Origin: Archangium violaceum
GTDB taxonomy: Bacteria; Myxococcota; Myxococcia; Myxococcales; Myxococcaceae
Direction: 5' to 3'
Assembly: GCF_016887565.1 (NCBI RefSeq)
Contig: NZ_CP069396.1
Coordinates: forward strand, 5,562,001-5,626,000
DNA: 64,000 nt
Positions 56,641 through 64,000 of the stretch are shown in pieces. Both the position numbers and the translations under genes were made by a program. The notes beneath the pieces are model-generated. The model ran no database searches. It was given only the letters and a program-made list of their open reading frames with translations, and had not been told where the DNA came from. Each line of letters starts with the position of its first letter. The first letter of the stretch is position 1.

Positions 56641-57660
56641 ATGCGCGAAGAGGCCGAGATCATTTCCGGGCCCAACAGGAAGATGTCCATGGCTGCTGCT
56701 GAGACGAAGCCGGAGCAAAGCAACAAGGAACTGAGTGAGATCCGCAAGGAGGTCATCGAGGCCCGCAACCTCGTGATCAAGACGGACAGCCTGCTCAAGA
56801 ACCTTCACGCCGAAGTGAAGGCCATTGGCAAGCGCCACGAGGATCTCCAGAAGCGGCAGTGGATCTCCTCGGGCGTGGCGTACGCGATCTTCGCGGCGCT
56901 GTGCGTGGCGGGCGCGGTGATGGTGAGCTCGGCGAAGACGTCGACGGCGGGTGCCGAGCGCGAGCGGCTGGAGAAGACGGTGGCCGAGCTGACGTCGCAG
57001 CTGGACAAGCAGCGCACGGAAGCGGCGGCGATCCAGACGTCCCAGCGCGCGGCGGCCGAGGTGTACCGGCTGATGACGAACCTGCCGGGCGACGAGCGGC
57101 TCAAGGGCGTGGACGAGCTGGTGAAGCTGGACACCTCGAAGCTGACGCAGCTGGAGCGCCATGCGCTCAACGACAAGGCGACGCAGCTGCGGCGTGAGAT
57201 TGGCGACGCGGCGTTCGAGCGGGGCAAGACGGCCTTCCGCCGCAACGACATGAAGGCGACCATCGAGGAGATGTCGCGCTTCGTGGCGATGAACCCGCCG
57301 GCCGAGCAGCTCATGGAGACGTCGTTCTTCCTGGGCGTGGCCTACAACATGGAGAAGAAGCACGACCAGGCGGTGCCGCTGCTGACCCGCTTCATCGAGA
57401 GCGACAGGAAGGCGAAGAACCGCGACTACGCGATGCTGCTGCTGGCGCAGTCCCTCCAGGAGACGAACCAGCTGGAGAAGGCGATGCAGATGGCCAATGA
57501 CGGCGTGGTGCAGCACCCGGCCAGCGAGTTCATCCCGCAGTTCCGTGGCCGTATCGCGACGGTGCGGCGGGCGATGTCGGGTGGCACGGCGGCGGCCCCC
57601 GCGGCGCAGCCCGCGGCTCCGGCGGCCCAGCCGGCGCCCGCGCCCGCTCCGGCGCAGTAA
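56641..57660 (+). CDS. Membrane-anchored coiled-coil/TPR protein
   Basis: 339 residues. Cytoplasmic coiled coil (30-70), one transmembrane helix about 76-96, an extracytoplasmic coiled coil (105-135), then TPR-like repeats (AFERGKTAFRRNDMKATIEE, TSFFLGVAYNMEKKHDQAVP). An Ala/Pro tail ends the protein. ATG 56641 has GGGAG eight bases upstream; ATG 56689 is an alternative. Probably a scaffold at the inner membrane. Confidence 0.82.
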   Translation: MREEAEIISGPNRKMSMAAAETKPEQSNKELSEIRKEVIEARNLVIKTDSLLKNLHAEVKAIGKRHEDLQKRQWISSGVAYAIFAALCVAGAVMVSSAKTSTAGAERERLEKTVAELTSQLDKQRTEAAAIQTSQRAAAEVYRLMTNLPGDERLKGVDELVKLDTSKLTQLERHALNDKATQLRREIGDAAFERGKTAFRRNDMKATIEEMSRFVAMNPPAEQLMETSFFLGVAYNMEKKHDQAVPLLTRFIESDRKAKNRDYAMLLLAQSLQETNQLEKAMQMANDGVVQHPASEFIPQFRGRIATVRRAMSGGTAAAPAAQPAAPAAQPAPAPAPAQ

Positions 57661-57665
57661 CCCCT

Positions 57666-57703
57666 CCTCCCTCTCCCTCTGGGAGAGGGTCGGGGTGAGG
57701 GTC
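57666..57703. repeat. REP-like palindrome, copy C
   Basis: CCCTCTCCCTCTGGGAGAGG then GTCGGGGTGAGGGT, in the same form as the two copies near 26 kb. Lies between convergent genes, just ahead of a terminator. Confidence 0.78.
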
Positions 57704-57713
57704 GTCCCCTCCA

Positions 57714-57745
57714 AGGGCCCGGGTTCACACCCGGGCCCTTTTTTC
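57714..57745 (+). terminator. Rho-independent terminator
   Basis: AGGGCCCGGGT, loop TCAC, ACCCGGGCCCT, followed by TTTTTTC: an 11-bp perfect GC stem with T-tract. It terminates the TPR gene at 56641. Confidence 0.9.
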
Positions 57746-57766
57746 ATGTGGCTCCAGCCCCGGACG

Positions 57767-59593
57767 TCAGTGACCCGGCGGCGGCCACACGGCCGCGTCC
57801 CCCAGGTCCGCGTCCCAGACGGCCCCCCGGTTGCCAGGAATCTCGCGGCCCTCCGGGTCCGTCACGAAGTTGCCCACGTCGCCAAACGCCCGCTCGGTAT
57901 TCACCCGTCCCCCGCGCTGACGCAGGGGCTCGAGCCGGGTGCCCCGCCGCACCGCCACCACCTCGTGCGGCCCGGGTCTCAGGTCCACCAGCGCTCCCTT
58001 TCGCCTGGGATCCAGCAGCTGCTGCTCGTTGCCAATCGGATCGGCCACCGTCTTGGCCTTGAGCGTCCACACCAGCAGGCTGGTGGGCTCGCGTCCGGCG
58101 AAGGCGTGCTCGAGCAGGTCCTTGATGCCGAAGAACTGCTTGCCGATGTCGTTCTGGTTCACCGGCCCCGCCATCAGGCAGATGCCCCCGAGCAGATCAC
58201 ACCCCTCGGGAATCTCCGTCGAGCCGGCCACCTCGGCCACCAGCGCGCTGCGCGCCGCCCCCGCGCCGAAGGCGCGCACCGCGTGGGCGAAGGACAGCCC
58301 CGCCCGCTCGACCTCGCGGCGAGACAGCCCTCCGACATAGATGCGTTGTCCCGCCATCGCGAAGGCCTTGCGCCCCCGTGCGCTGTTGCGCGAGAGCGCG
58401 CGCCCGAGCGCCAGGTCCGCCCACAGCGGCAGCCGGGCGATGATCTTGTCGGTGACCTGCTCCAGCTCCTCGCGCACCATGCGCAACCGCTCCTTGCCGT
58501 GGGGCGTGAGCACGTCGATGCGCTCGAGAAGCACCAGCTCCTTGGCGCGCTCCCGGGACAGGCCGGTGAACTGGGCGAAGGCATTGTAGGCCGCGCGGCC
58601 CGCCTGCACCGTCAGCTCCTCCGGGACGTCCATGGGCTGGCGCGCCTGGTAGGCAGTGGGGGCGCTCGGCTCGGCGTTGACGCCGGGTTGGATGCGCTCG
58701 CTGCGCAGGGCGAGCAGGGCCGCGCCCAGACGGCGCGCCGTGGTGCGTGTCATGGGCACGCGCTCCTGCTCGGGCACGTAGCCCACCTGCGCCACCAGCG
58801 AGATGCGCCAGCCCGCCGCCCGCTCCACCGCGGTGAGACCCACCAGGGCCTCCAGCTCGCGCAGGGCCGCCGCGTCCGCCGGCAGATCGAAGGGCTCCAG
58901 GAAGACCTGGGCACGCCGGGTGCCCGCCGAGGCGATCACCGTCGCGCGCTCCATCGCATCCGCGAGCACGCCGAGGTGCAGCTCCTTGAGGTAGCCGATG
59001 GTGGGGATGTCGTCCGCGTGGCGGAAGCGCTTGGCCCAGGCGCGCAGCGGCACGGTGACGAGGCTGGTCAGGGGCCTGTGCCCGACGAAGGTGAGCAGGA
59101 AGGTGAAGGGCGTGCGGTACGGGCGCGCGAGGACGACATGGGTGTAGGCGGCCCCGTCGAGCACGGGCGCCTCCCCGCGGCCAATGCGCTTGAGCAGGGA
59201 GGCCGCCCGTTCTGAGTCCGCGGGGCCGAGCAGCACCTCGCGCTGGCCGCGGTAGTTGGTGGACTGCCGTGCGGAGAGCACTCCGAGTGAAGACTCCTCG
59301 AAGAGCTCGCGCTCGGTGAGGGCAGGACCCGGGACGAAGCGTGCCGGCCGCGGCAGCGAGAGCAGCGAGAGCAGCGTGCCGGCCTCCTCGCGCGAGAGGG
59401 AGACGCGCGTGCGGTAGCCGATGGGGGAGGGCGACTCGAGCGACTCGGGCAGGTGATAGCGGTTGCGCTTCTCGCCAGGGGCGGCGAAGCGCGCGTCGCG
59501 GCGGACGCGGGACTCGGACGGGGGGGTGGGAATCGTCACCAGCTCGAGCGGCTTGCTCGCGGACGGCTCTCCGACGTGGGCGGGCTTCCTCAT
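57767..59593 (-). CDS. Large conserved hypothetical protein
   Basis: 608 residues, soluble, no signal peptide. Possible glycine-rich blocks GSTEIPEGCDLLGGICLMAG and NQNDIGKQFFGIKDLL near the C-terminus and an Arg-rich N-terminus; no motif of a known enzyme family seen. Coding is supported by consistent third-position G/C and by isolation on its strand. Cytoplasmic; function unknown. Confidence 0.7.
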   Translation of the reverse strand: MRKPAHVGEPSASKPLELVTIPTPPSESRVRRDARFAAPGEKRNRYHLPESLESPSPIGYRTRVSLSREEAGTLLSLLSLPRPARFVPGPALTERELFEESSLGVLSARQSTNYRGQREVLLGPADSERAASLLKRIGRGEAPVLDGAAYTHVVLARPYRTPFTFLLTFVGHRPLTSLVTVPLRAWAKRFRHADDIPTIGYLKELHLGVLADAMERATVIASAGTRRAQVFLEPFDLPADAAALRELEALVGLTAVERAAGWRISLVAQVGYVPEQERVPMTRTTARRLGAALLALRSERIQPGVNAEPSAPTAYQARQPMDVPEELTVQAGRAAYNAFAQFTGLSRERAKELVLLERIDVLTPHGKERLRMVREELEQVTDKIIARLPLWADLALGRALSRNSARGRKAFAMAGQRIYVGGLSRREVERAGLSFAHAVRAFGAGAARSALVAEVAGSTEIPEGCDLLGGICLMAGPVNQNDIGKQFFGIKDLLEHAFAGREPTSLLVWTLKAKTVADPIGNEQQLLDPRRKGALVDLRPGPHEVVAVRRGTRLEPLRQRGGRVNTERAFGDVGNFVTDPEGREIPGNRGAVWDADLGDAAVWPPPGH

Positions 59594-59763
59594 GGCCCGC
59601 GAGAGTGCCAGGAGCGGGCGCCGGCTGTCGCGTCCCGTCGCGGGCGCGCCGCGTCATGCTGTTCTCGAGAGAAAGTTCCGGGAGGATCAGGGGGGCCGGG
59701 GTCCAGGGACACGTTCCGCTCGCGAAATCGCAACGGGCGGCCGGTGTGACACAATGAGGGCTC

Positions 59764-60354
59764 ATGTCCCTCCAGCCAGCCATCCGCGGCTTCGTCTGCA
59801 GGATGATCCTCGAAGGGGCCCGGGCGTTGCCGGCCGACAAACAGCGCCGGGTGTTGCCACGGGTGCCCGAGCAGACGCTCGCGCTCATCGAATCCACCCC
59901 GCGGATGGGGTGGGTGCCCATGGAAGAGAGCATGAAGCTCACCGAGGCCCTCCACGCGGTGTTGGGCACTCCGGGCTTCCGTCAGTTCCTCTCCGAGCAG
60001 TCGGAGCGCATGGCGGCCTACCCGCTGCTGCAGACCTTCTTCGACGGCGCGGTGCGGCTCTTCGGCCTGACACCCCAGGCGCTGCTCAAGTGGTCCACCT
60101 ACGCGTGGGAGCAGGCATTCCGAGACAGTGGGCGGCTGGTGTACCAGCCCCTCCGGGAGTCGACCGAGGGAGGCCGGGTGGAGATGAGGCTGGAGGACGT
60201 GCCGCCCCTGTTGCTGCTCGAGGGGACCTTCGCGCAGGCGCTCGCGGGTGCCTTCGAGATGTTCCTGCGCCGCTGCAACCGCAAGGGGAGGGTGGAGTTG
60301 CACGAGCCCGGCCCGCGCGCCACCCGCTTCGTGTACGACGTCTCCTGGGAGTAG
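59764..60354 (+). CDS. DUF2378/TIGR02265-like protein
   Basis: 196 residues. N-terminal IRGFVCRMILEGARALP and the middle block FRQFLSEQSERMAAYPLLQT resemble the myxobacterial paralogous family TIGR02265 (DUF2378), of which each genome has many members of unknown function. Assignment is by resemblance and uncertain. It ends 85 bp before the Ser/Thr kinase. Confidence 0.65.
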   Translation: MSLQPAIRGFVCRMILEGARALPADKQRRVLPRVPEQTLALIESTPRMGWVPMEESMKLTEALHAVLGTPGFRQFLSEQSERMAAYPLLQTFFDGAVRLFGLTPQALLKWSTYAWEQAFRDSGRLVYQPLRESTEGGRVEMRLEDVPPLLLLEGTFAQALAGAFEMFLRRCNRKGRVELHEPGPRATRFVYDVSWE

Positions 60355-60439
60355 CGTCACCCATCAGGAGGGATGGCGCTGGGAGGTCGTGTCGCGGACT
60401 CGCCTTGCCGTCCCAGCTCTCGGAGAATGGGAGGCGCGT

Positions 60440-62152
60440 ATGCCCCAACCCCCTCGTTCAGACACCCTGGCTCCGGTTGGCACCCAGTTGCTCGCCGAGC
60501 ACCTCCGGGCGGACGCCGCCGCCCGGGAAGCCTCCGTGACCTGGTTCAACAGTGGGGTGGCCTTCTTCTTCCTGCTGTGCGCGGTGGGCCTGGGCCCGCA
60601 GCTGGGGTGGCCCCGGGCCTTCGCCATCATCGGCAGCTGCGCGGTCTACGGTGTATATTTCGGGGGGGTGTCCCTGGTGGTGCGGCGCGGGTGGTTCCAC
60701 CCCGCCATCCGGTGGTTCAACGTCTGCCTGGAGACCGGTGCCGGCGTGTGGCTCTTCGCCTACGACATCGTCTTCGCGGATGCCGAGCAGGCGCTGTCCA
60801 ATCCCGCGGCCGTGCTCTGGAGCACGCTCATCGTGCTCGCGGCGCTGCGCTCCAAGCGGTTGGCGCTCTTCGCGGGGTGCCTCGTGGCGGTGGAGATGCT
60901 GCTGCTCTACTTCCTGGTGGCCCTGCCCCGGCTGCCCCCGCCCGTGCCGGTGATGTTCTCCCCGCCCCTCATGGTGCAGCGCGCCGTCTACTACTTCATC
61001 ACCGGCGGCATGGCGGCGCTGGTGGCCGGCCACCTCACGCGCAAGGCCGAGGAGGCCCTGCACGCCATCCGGGCCAAGGATCTGCTGGGCAAGTACTTCC
61101 TCCACGAGCGGCTGGGGGTGGGGGGAATGGCCGAGGTGTTCCGCGCCACCTACAGCCCGGAGGGTGGCTTCGAGAAGGTCGTGGCCGTCAAACGCATCCT
61201 CCCGGCCTACGCCGAGGACGAGGACTTCGTGACGCTGTTCCGCCGGGAGGCGGAGCTGGGCTCGCTGCTCAACCACCCCAACATCATCCAGGTGTTGGAC
61301 GTGGGCCGCTTCGCGGACACCTACTTCATGGCCATGGAGCACATCGAGGGCATGTCCCTGCGCGAGCTGCTCAAGCTCCACGGCCCCCTGCCGCCGTCGG
61401 TGGTGGCGTACATCGGGGCCGAGCTGGGCGAGGCACTCGACTACGTGCATCGGCGCACCTCGAGCAACGGCGTGCTGCTGCGGCTCGTCCACCGGGACGT
61501 CAATCCGCCCAACATCCTCCTGTCACGCATTGGCGAGGTGAAGCTGGGGGATTTCGGGGTGGCGCGGGCGGCCACCCATGTCAGCATCACCCAGACCAAC
61601 CGGGTGCGCGGCAAGCTGGGCTACCTGGCGCCGGAGCAGGCCCGGGGCGAGGCCTTCGACGGGCGCGCGGATCTCTTCGCGCTGGGTGTCACGCTGCACG
61701 AGGCCCTCACGGGACAGCGCCTCTTCAGGGGGGAGGACGTCTCCGAGCGGCTGAAACCCACCGCGCCCGCGTCGCTCCGGCCGCCCTCGGCCTTCCGTCC
61801 GGACGTGCCTCCGGAACTGGACGCCGCCATCATGGACCTGCTCCAGTGGCGGAGCGAGGAGCGCACCCAGAGAGGGCAGCGGTTGCGCGAGCAGCTATGC
61901 GGGCTGACGGGAGCGCACGCGCCCTATCCCCAGGGACAGCAAGCCCTGGCCCGGCTGATCCAGGAGGCGCTGGGGCGCAAGGCGGGCCAGGAGGCCCCGA
62001 GCAACGAGGAGCCCGACCTCGTGGCCCCCACGCACCCCCCATGCGAGGAGGCGAAGAACGAGGAGGAGCCCACGGTCGCCCTGGGAGTGGGGGACAAGGG
62101 CGCGGTGGAGCCGCAAGGAAAGCTCGCCGGGCAGGGAGGCCGCGAGGAGTGA
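60440..62152 (+). CDS. Serine/threonine kinase with integral-membrane N-terminus
   Basis: 570 residues from ATG 60440, with GGGAGG upstream. Six hydrophobic helices occupy about 30-205. The kinase domain lies at about 215-470: GVGGMAEVF, catalytic lysine K251 in AVKRIL, HRDVNPPN with D353, DFG at 371-373 and YLAPEQARGEAFDGRADLFA. The lysine usual after HRDV is Asn, as in many myxobacterial kinases. A disordered Glu-rich tail follows. The membrane part replaces the typical extracellular sensor, so it may sense the membrane itself. Confidence 0.92.
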   Translation: MPQPPRSDTLAPVGTQLLAEHLRADAAAREASVTWFNSGVAFFFLLCAVGLGPQLGWPRAFAIIGSCAVYGVYFGGVSLVVRRGWFHPAIRWFNVCLETGAGVWLFAYDIVFADAEQALSNPAAVLWSTLIVLAALRSKRLALFAGCLVAVEMLLLYFLVALPRLPPPVPVMFSPPLMVQRAVYYFITGGMAALVAGHLTRKAEEALHAIRAKDLLGKYFLHERLGVGGMAEVFRATYSPEGGFEKVVAVKRILPAYAEDEDFVTLFRREAELGSLLNHPNIIQVLDVGRFADTYFMAMEHIEGMSLRELLKLHGPLPPSVVAYIGAELGEALDYVHRRTSSNGVLLRLVHRDVNPPNILLSRIGEVKLGDFGVARAATHVSITQTNRVRGKLGYLAPEQARGEAFDGRADLFALGVTLHEALTGQRLFRGEDVSERLKPTAPASLRPPSAFRPDVPPELDAAIMDLLQWRSEERTQRGQRLREQLCGLTGAHAPYPQGQQALARLIQEALGRKAGQEAPSNEEPDLVAPTHPPCEEAKNEEEPTVALGVGDKGAVEPQGKLAGQGGREE

Positions 62153-62179
62153 GGGCGGGCGAGGGCGGGGCCGATTCGC

Positions 62180-64000
62180 CTACTGCCGGATGAGCTTGAT
62201 GTAATCGACGGCGATGTTGAAGCCGCTGCTGGCCGCGTTCTTGCCGCTCACCGTGAAGGTGAACGCCTTGGGGTTGAGATCCGAGAACGTCACCAGTCCC
62301 AGGTCCTCTTCCACATAGACCGTCGAGCTCGAGTACTCGTCCTGGGTGGCTCCCTGGAGCGCCCCGTCGATGTCGAGCTGATACTGGCCGCGGGTGTTGT
62401 TCTTCTTCGTCCTCACCTTCACCTGGAAGGTCCCGATCGTCCGGGGGTAGAGGGTGTAGGTGACCTTGCCGCCCACGGCGGTGGTGTTGTGGTAGCGCAA
62501 GCTCCCCTTGTCGGCCTGTGCGTCGATGTTCGTCGAGGACGTGTCGTTCACCTGGCTGGGGAGGATGTTCTCCGCCTGGTAGATCAACTCGGTACCCGCG
62601 TGCTCCTCCGTGCCGCCCAGGCGCCGCTGAATCTGATCGACGTAGAGCGACTGGGGGGAGAGCAGGTTGCCGGACGAGGCCGTTTCCGCGAAGTCGGCCG
62701 GAGCGGTCTTCGTGGTGGTGGAGAGGTCCACGCCGGTGGCGCTTCCGCGCACGCCAATCACATAACCCTGGCCATACTGTTGCGAGCGGATGATGGAAGT
62801 GGTCCCGGAGCGGTACTGCGACCCGTTCGTGTTCCAGAACACGCTCTGCGTGGTGGTGACCCCGTGGCTCGTCGTGCCGTAGGGCGAGCGGTCCGCGGCC
62901 TCGAATTTCTCCTGATGCAGGGTGAGGTTGTCCATCAGGTTGGCGGCGCTCAGGTGCATGTGGAAGTCGGACACCAGATCGCCATTGGACGCCCGGTCAT
63001 TGAACAGCACGTTGCCGGTGGCCTGCATGGAGCGGAAGTTGAAGTTGTGCCGCCCTCCATAGGCCACGCTGTCCTTGATCAGGTTGTCACTGCCCCGGAT
63101 GGAATACAGGTAGCCGTTGCCGCCTTCGCCCTTGTACTGCGGCTTGTTCAGCTCGCAGGAGTCCACGGTGATGTTCCGGGTGAAGAGCAGATCGATGCCG
63201 TTGGACAGCACGTGGATGTCCCGCGTGTTGGACGGCGGCCGGTAGGATTTGACGTTGACGATCCATCCGTCGACCGTGTGGTTCATCACCACGGCGAAGG
63301 AGTCATGCATCTGATAGGCGCCCGTTCCGGGAGTGCCGAAGTCATCGCCCGCCGTCCCGGGCGTCGAGTTCTCCTGCATGCCAATGGCCAGGTTCTCGAT
63401 GCCGACCTCGGACAGGTGCGCGGCCACCTTGTAGACCCGCGCGTTGTCCCGGGTCTTCATCTCCAGACGCAACGGGATGTCGATCGTCAACGTCTTCGCG
63501 GTGGAATCGACGGCGGTGATCCGACGGTAGAACGACGCTCCGGGAAGCGAGGTCCAGTCGCTCCCCATGTTGAGCTCCTGGCTCAAGGACTCGGTGAGGT
63601 CCGTGCGGAGGACGATCCACTGGCCCACGCTGAAGCCACTCACGCTGGCGACGGGAATGCGCGTGGTGAGGATGGGCAGGTTCGCGGTGACCAGGGTGCT
63701 GGTCGCGGAGGACGGGGTCCAGGAGACCGACGAGGCCTGCGGCGAGACCCGGATGACGCTCCGGCCGCGCATGTCCGTCGCGGCGTTGTAGAGGAACGTC
63801 TCGGTGGGACCCTGTCCCCGGAGGACGACGTTGCTCTTGTTCAGCAGCAGGGCGTGGTTCTTGGCGGACTGGGGCGACACCTTGTAGGTGCCCGCCGGCA
63901 GGTACACCACGGCACCTCCGCTCTGGGCTCCCGCGTCATCGATTGCCCGTTGCAGCACCATCGTCACGTCCGAGATGCCCGTCTTGTCCGCGTAGTAGGG
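62180..64000 (-). CDS. Secreted right-handed beta-helix protein, C-terminal part (5' end outside window)
   Basis: About 606 residues remain. The frame is open to the right edge. VYLPAGTYKVSPQS is the entry of a pectate-lyase-type beta-helix, followed by stacked turns (GIENLAIGMQ, NITVDSCELNKPQYKGEGGN, LIKDSVAYGGRHNFNF). A C-terminal carbohydrate-binding-like beta-sandwich begins near HAGTELIYQAENILPSQVND and ends NIAVDYIKLIRQ. Likely a polysaccharide lyase or glycosidase. Convergent with the kinase. Confidence 0.85.
   Translation of the reverse strand, partial: PYYADKTGISDVTMVLQRAIDDAGAQSGGAVVYLPAGTYKVSPQSAKNHALLLNKSNVVLRGQGPTETFLYNAATDMRGRSVIRVSPQASSVSWTPSSATSTLVTANLPILTTRIPVASVSGFSVGQWIVLRTDLTESLSQELNMGSDWTSLPGASFYRRITAVDSTAKTLTIDIPLRLEMKTRDNARVYKVAAHLSEVGIENLAIGMQENSTPGTAGDDFGTPGTGAYQMHDSFAVVMNHTVDGWIVNVKSYRPPSNTRDIHVLSNGIDLLFTRNITVDSCELNKPQYKGEGGNGYLYSIRGSDNLIKDSVAYGGRHNFNFRSMQATGNVLFNDRASNGDLVSDFHMHLSAANLMDNLTLHQEKFEAADRSPYGTTSHGVTTTQSVFWNTNGSQYRSGTTSIIRSQQYGQGYVIGVRGSATGVDLSTTTKTAPADFAETASSGNLLSPQSLYVDQIQRRLGGTEEHAGTELIYQAENILPSQVNDTSSTNIDAQADKGSLRYHNTTAVGGKVTYTLYPRTIGTFQVKVRTKKNNTRGQYQLDIDGALQGATQDEYSSSTVYVEEDLGLVTFSDLNPKAFTFTVSGKNAASSGFNIAVDYIKLIRQ

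Overview
The window is GC-rich chromosomal DNA from a myxobacterium, most likely of the Cystobacterineae (Archangium/Cystobacter-like; inference). The signs are strong G/C preference at third codon positions, many lipoproteins, orphan histidine kinases, an FHA regulator built on a sigma-54-type scaffold, a Ser/Thr kinase with a membrane-spanning N-terminus, Cu-binding MopE-like motifs, and very long RHS proteins. No rRNA, tRNA or CRISPR array was seen.

Layout. 1-1010: end of a ribosomal operon (rpoA 3' end, rplQ) with a terminator. 1148-9671: housekeeping and regulation (membrane protein, TPR lipoprotein, PlsC acyltransferase, deoxynucleoside kinase, unknown protein, FHA regulator with a degenerate AAA+ domain, EamA transporter, PsuG). 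9708-15418: three sensor kinases, one flanked by two receiver domains, preceded by a perfect palindrome. 15551-25924: animal-type heme peroxidase, secreted cyclase-family protein, lytic transglycosylase, Cys-rich small protein, CAP-domain protein, DUF721 protein and a large Cys-rich lipoprotein. 26230-27108: FHA-GGEEF diguanylate cyclase.

27105-49350 is the accessory heart of the window: a polymorphic-toxin (RHS) locus. A unit of about 6 kb (small Cys-rich lipoprotein plus a ~2,000-residue exported RHS protein) is present twice in the same orientation. The copies share their upstream DNA and almost all of the RHS cage, including ~928 bp that I read as identical, but end in unrelated C-terminal tips. 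Both tips carry an HExxH zinc-peptidase motif (HEASH and HEGGH), and each is followed by a different small exported or membrane-anchored candidate immunity gene. A third tip lies downstream as an orphan: an RHS 3' fragment with a ~160-bp internal deletion, followed by its own candidate immunity gene. Two paralogous three-helix membrane proteins bracket this orphan cassette. An IS66-type element and a truncated IS1182-like transposase sit between the two RHS copies. The locus ends with a Sel1-repeat protein and a decayed acyltransferase fragment.

49587-64000: core-like genes again (fused low-complexity/acyltransferase protein with a partner SDR, MutL, proline iminopeptidase, a 52-codon gene with a beta-barrel protein, TM-TPR protein, large unknown protein, DUF2378-like protein, membrane Ser/Thr kinase, and the 3' part of a secreted beta-helix protein running off the end).
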